Below, piece after piece: positions 62,852 through 64,000 of a stretch of DNA of 64,000 nt. A model generated the notes under the pieces. The model was not told where the DNA came from and ran no database searches. It worked only from the letters and a program-made list of their open reading frames with translations. The translations under genes and the position numbers were made by a program. The DNA comes from Thermodesulfobacteriota bacterium. Its GTDB lineage: Bacteria > Desulfobacterota_D > UBA1144 > Nemesobacterales > UBA2774. Position 1 is the stretch's first letter. Every line of letters begins with the position of its first letter. The stretch covers positions 1 through 64,000 of the forward strand of contig JBFMCV010000002.1 in NCBI GenBank assembly GCA_040754335.1, given 5' to 3'.

Positions 62852-63976
62852 TCATGTCTGCGCTGCCGACATCACCTTGCGGAAGCGGATCAGGGCGGAA
62901 ATCAAAAATAATACTCCAAGAACGACCACGGCTCCGAAGTCGCGCCAGACTGCGCTTATACCCGCGTCGCGAAAGAGCACGGCCTGCGCGAATCCGACGA
63001 AGTGTGTCGAGGGGGAAAGCTGCATGAATAGCTGGAGCGGAACAGGCATGCTGTCACGGGGGGTATATGCGCCCGAGAGCAGCGACATGACGAGGAAGAC
63101 CGGAATCGCGAGGAGCCCGAACTGCGGCATCGAGCGGGCTATTGTCGCAAGGAATATTCCGAGCGATGTCACGGAAAAGAGATAGGCTATAGTCCCGGCC
63201 ACGAACAACGGAATCGAACCGGCTATCGGGACGCCTAACAGCCACTGGACGACTAAATACAGGGACATTGTGGAAGCGGCCACTATTATTAGTCCGTTCG
63301 ACCAGATCTTGGCGAGCATTATATCGAACGGGCTTAAGGGCATGACCAGCAGGTGCTCGATCGTACCGTGCTCCCGCTCCCTTATCAGCGCGGCTCCGGT
63401 GAGTATTATGGCCATCATCGTGATATTGTTGATTATCTCCATCACGCTCTGAAACCACCTGGATTCGAGATTGGGATTGAATTTCGACCTGATGACTATG
63501 TCGACGGGGGTCTCGTAACTCTCTCCTTTGAGAAACTCCTGCGTCTCTTCGAATATGATGTTCTGGATGTAGGCGGCGCCCCTCCCGGCAATGCTCATGG
63601 CGGTTGCGTCCACGTTAAGCTGTATGTCGGGTGTTTTGCCTGACAGCAGGTCCTTCTGGAAGTCAGGAGGTATGTCTATTACAAAAGCGTATTTCCCCGA
63701 ATCCATGCCTGCGTCGATCTCCCCGACCGTGATCATGACCGGGGGCTTGAAGTATGGATCGAGGAGGGCGTCTCTAAAGCGTCCGGAGAGCGTGGAACTG
63801 TCCTCATCGGCGATCGCAATCGACGCGTTCTCGACGTCGGTGCCGCCGCTCTCCGTAGCCTCGTAGACAGCGAACGTAAAGGCGTACACGATGAGGAACA
63901 CAAGAAAGAGGTCGTAGCGAAAACTGTAGAGCTCCTTAATCCCGAGCCTGTAGATGTTGTCGAGTCTTTTGATCAT
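62852..63976 (-). CDS. ABC-2 type exporter permease (YbhR/YbhS-like)
   Basis: 374-residue inner-membrane permease for a lipid, drug or polymer exporter. One N-terminal helix (about 18-36), a large extracytoplasmic domain (about 40-175, VIDIPPDFQKDLLSG, FLKGESYETPVDIVIRSKFN), then five helices with the ABC-2 signature EREHGTIEHLLVMPLSPFDI (about 200-219) and LFMQLSPSTHFVGFAQA. AGGAGA precedes the ATG. A probable upstream gene, likely a second permease or the ATPase, ends at about 63,992, beyond the visible edge. Confidence 0.92.
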   Translation of the reverse strand: MIKRLDNIYRLGIKELYSFRYDLFLVFLIVYAFTFAVYEATESGGTDVENASIAIADEDSSTLSGRFRDALLDPYFKPPVMITVGEIDAGMDSGKYAFVIDIPPDFQKDLLSGKTPDIQLNVDATAMSIAGRGAAYIQNIIFEETQEFLKGESYETPVDIVIRSKFNPNLESRWFQSVMEIINNITMMAIILTGAALIREREHGTIEHLLVMPLSPFDIMLAKIWSNGLIIVAASTMSLYLVVQWLLGVPIAGSIPLFVAGTIAYLFSVTSLGIFLATIARSMPQFGLLAIPVFLVMSLLSGAYTPRDSMPVPLQLFMQLSPSTHFVGFAQAVLFRDAGISAVWRDFGAVVVLGVLFLISALIRFRKVMSAAQT

Positions 63977-64000
63977 CAGCTCTCCTGTGTCTTAAGCAGT

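Overview
The window is from a GC-rich Gram-negative bacterium. An RND pump with adaptor and TolC-type channel, lipoproteins, two DUF3943 outer-membrane-type proteins, a Tat subunit and an exosortase-type IPTL-CTERM sorting tag all imply two membranes. Coding regions strongly favour AGG (Arg) and ATA (Ile) codons, unusual for a GC-rich genome. Gene content (NDH-2, transhydrogenase, class II fumarase, glyoxylate shunt, oxygen-dependent TrhO) suggests a respiring heterotroph. The lineage cannot be fixed from the sequence; a deltaproteobacterial or candidate-phylum relative is only a guess. No rRNA, tRNA, CRISPR array, prophage or insertion sequence was recognised.

Layout. 1-8.5 kb: hisS, a family 4 glycosyltransferase, two DUF3943 paralogues on either side of an IPTL-CTERM protein, a cupredoxin and a small lipoprotein. 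8.6-15.4 kb: phasin-like protein, CDP-alcohol phosphatidyltransferase, short-chain dehydrogenase, fumarase, nucleobase-transporter-like permease with a cytosolic tail. 15.7-21.9 kb: ECF sigma factor and zinc-finger anti-sigma factor, then PspA, a VWA protein and a membrane protein (a plausible envelope-stress locus), and a duplicated cysteine-rich secreted protein. 22-27 kb: paired alpha/beta hydrolases, L-2-hydroxyglutarate oxidase and an orphan NuoF. 27.4-34.6 kb: methyltransferase-like membrane protein, TatA, YqjD-like protein, MgtC, NDH-2, CPA-type antiporter, SAM methyltransferase, CBS protein. 35-38.3 kb: rhodanese, SufE and SufU, a cNMP-binding protein, DUF2007. 38.8-41.6 kb: three-gene pnt transhydrogenase operon between near-identical 129-bp direct repeats. 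42-48.2 kb: tolC-adaptor-RND operon. 49-53.3 kb: a 1416-residue fusion of malate synthase and a long ICL2-type isocitrate lyase. 53.4-64 kb: TrhO, ParDE, a candidate small RNA, a GH63-like glucosidase, DUF2934, a hybrid histidine kinase and an ABC-2 permease.

The central-carbon and redox genes fit together: the fused glyoxylate-shunt enzyme and fumarase process acetyl-CoA-derived carbon, L-2-hydroxyglutarate oxidase salvages a TCA by-product, and transhydrogenase with NDH-2 balances NAD(P)H.

Intergenic DNA is crowded with several families of short dispersed palindromic repeats. Some sit exactly at gene ends, and one appears to supply both the ribosome-binding site and the start codon of the L-2-hydroxyglutarate oxidase gene. 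The most notable findings are the malate synthase-ICL2 fusion, the candidate sRNA at about 55.5 kb, and these repeat-gene junctions.
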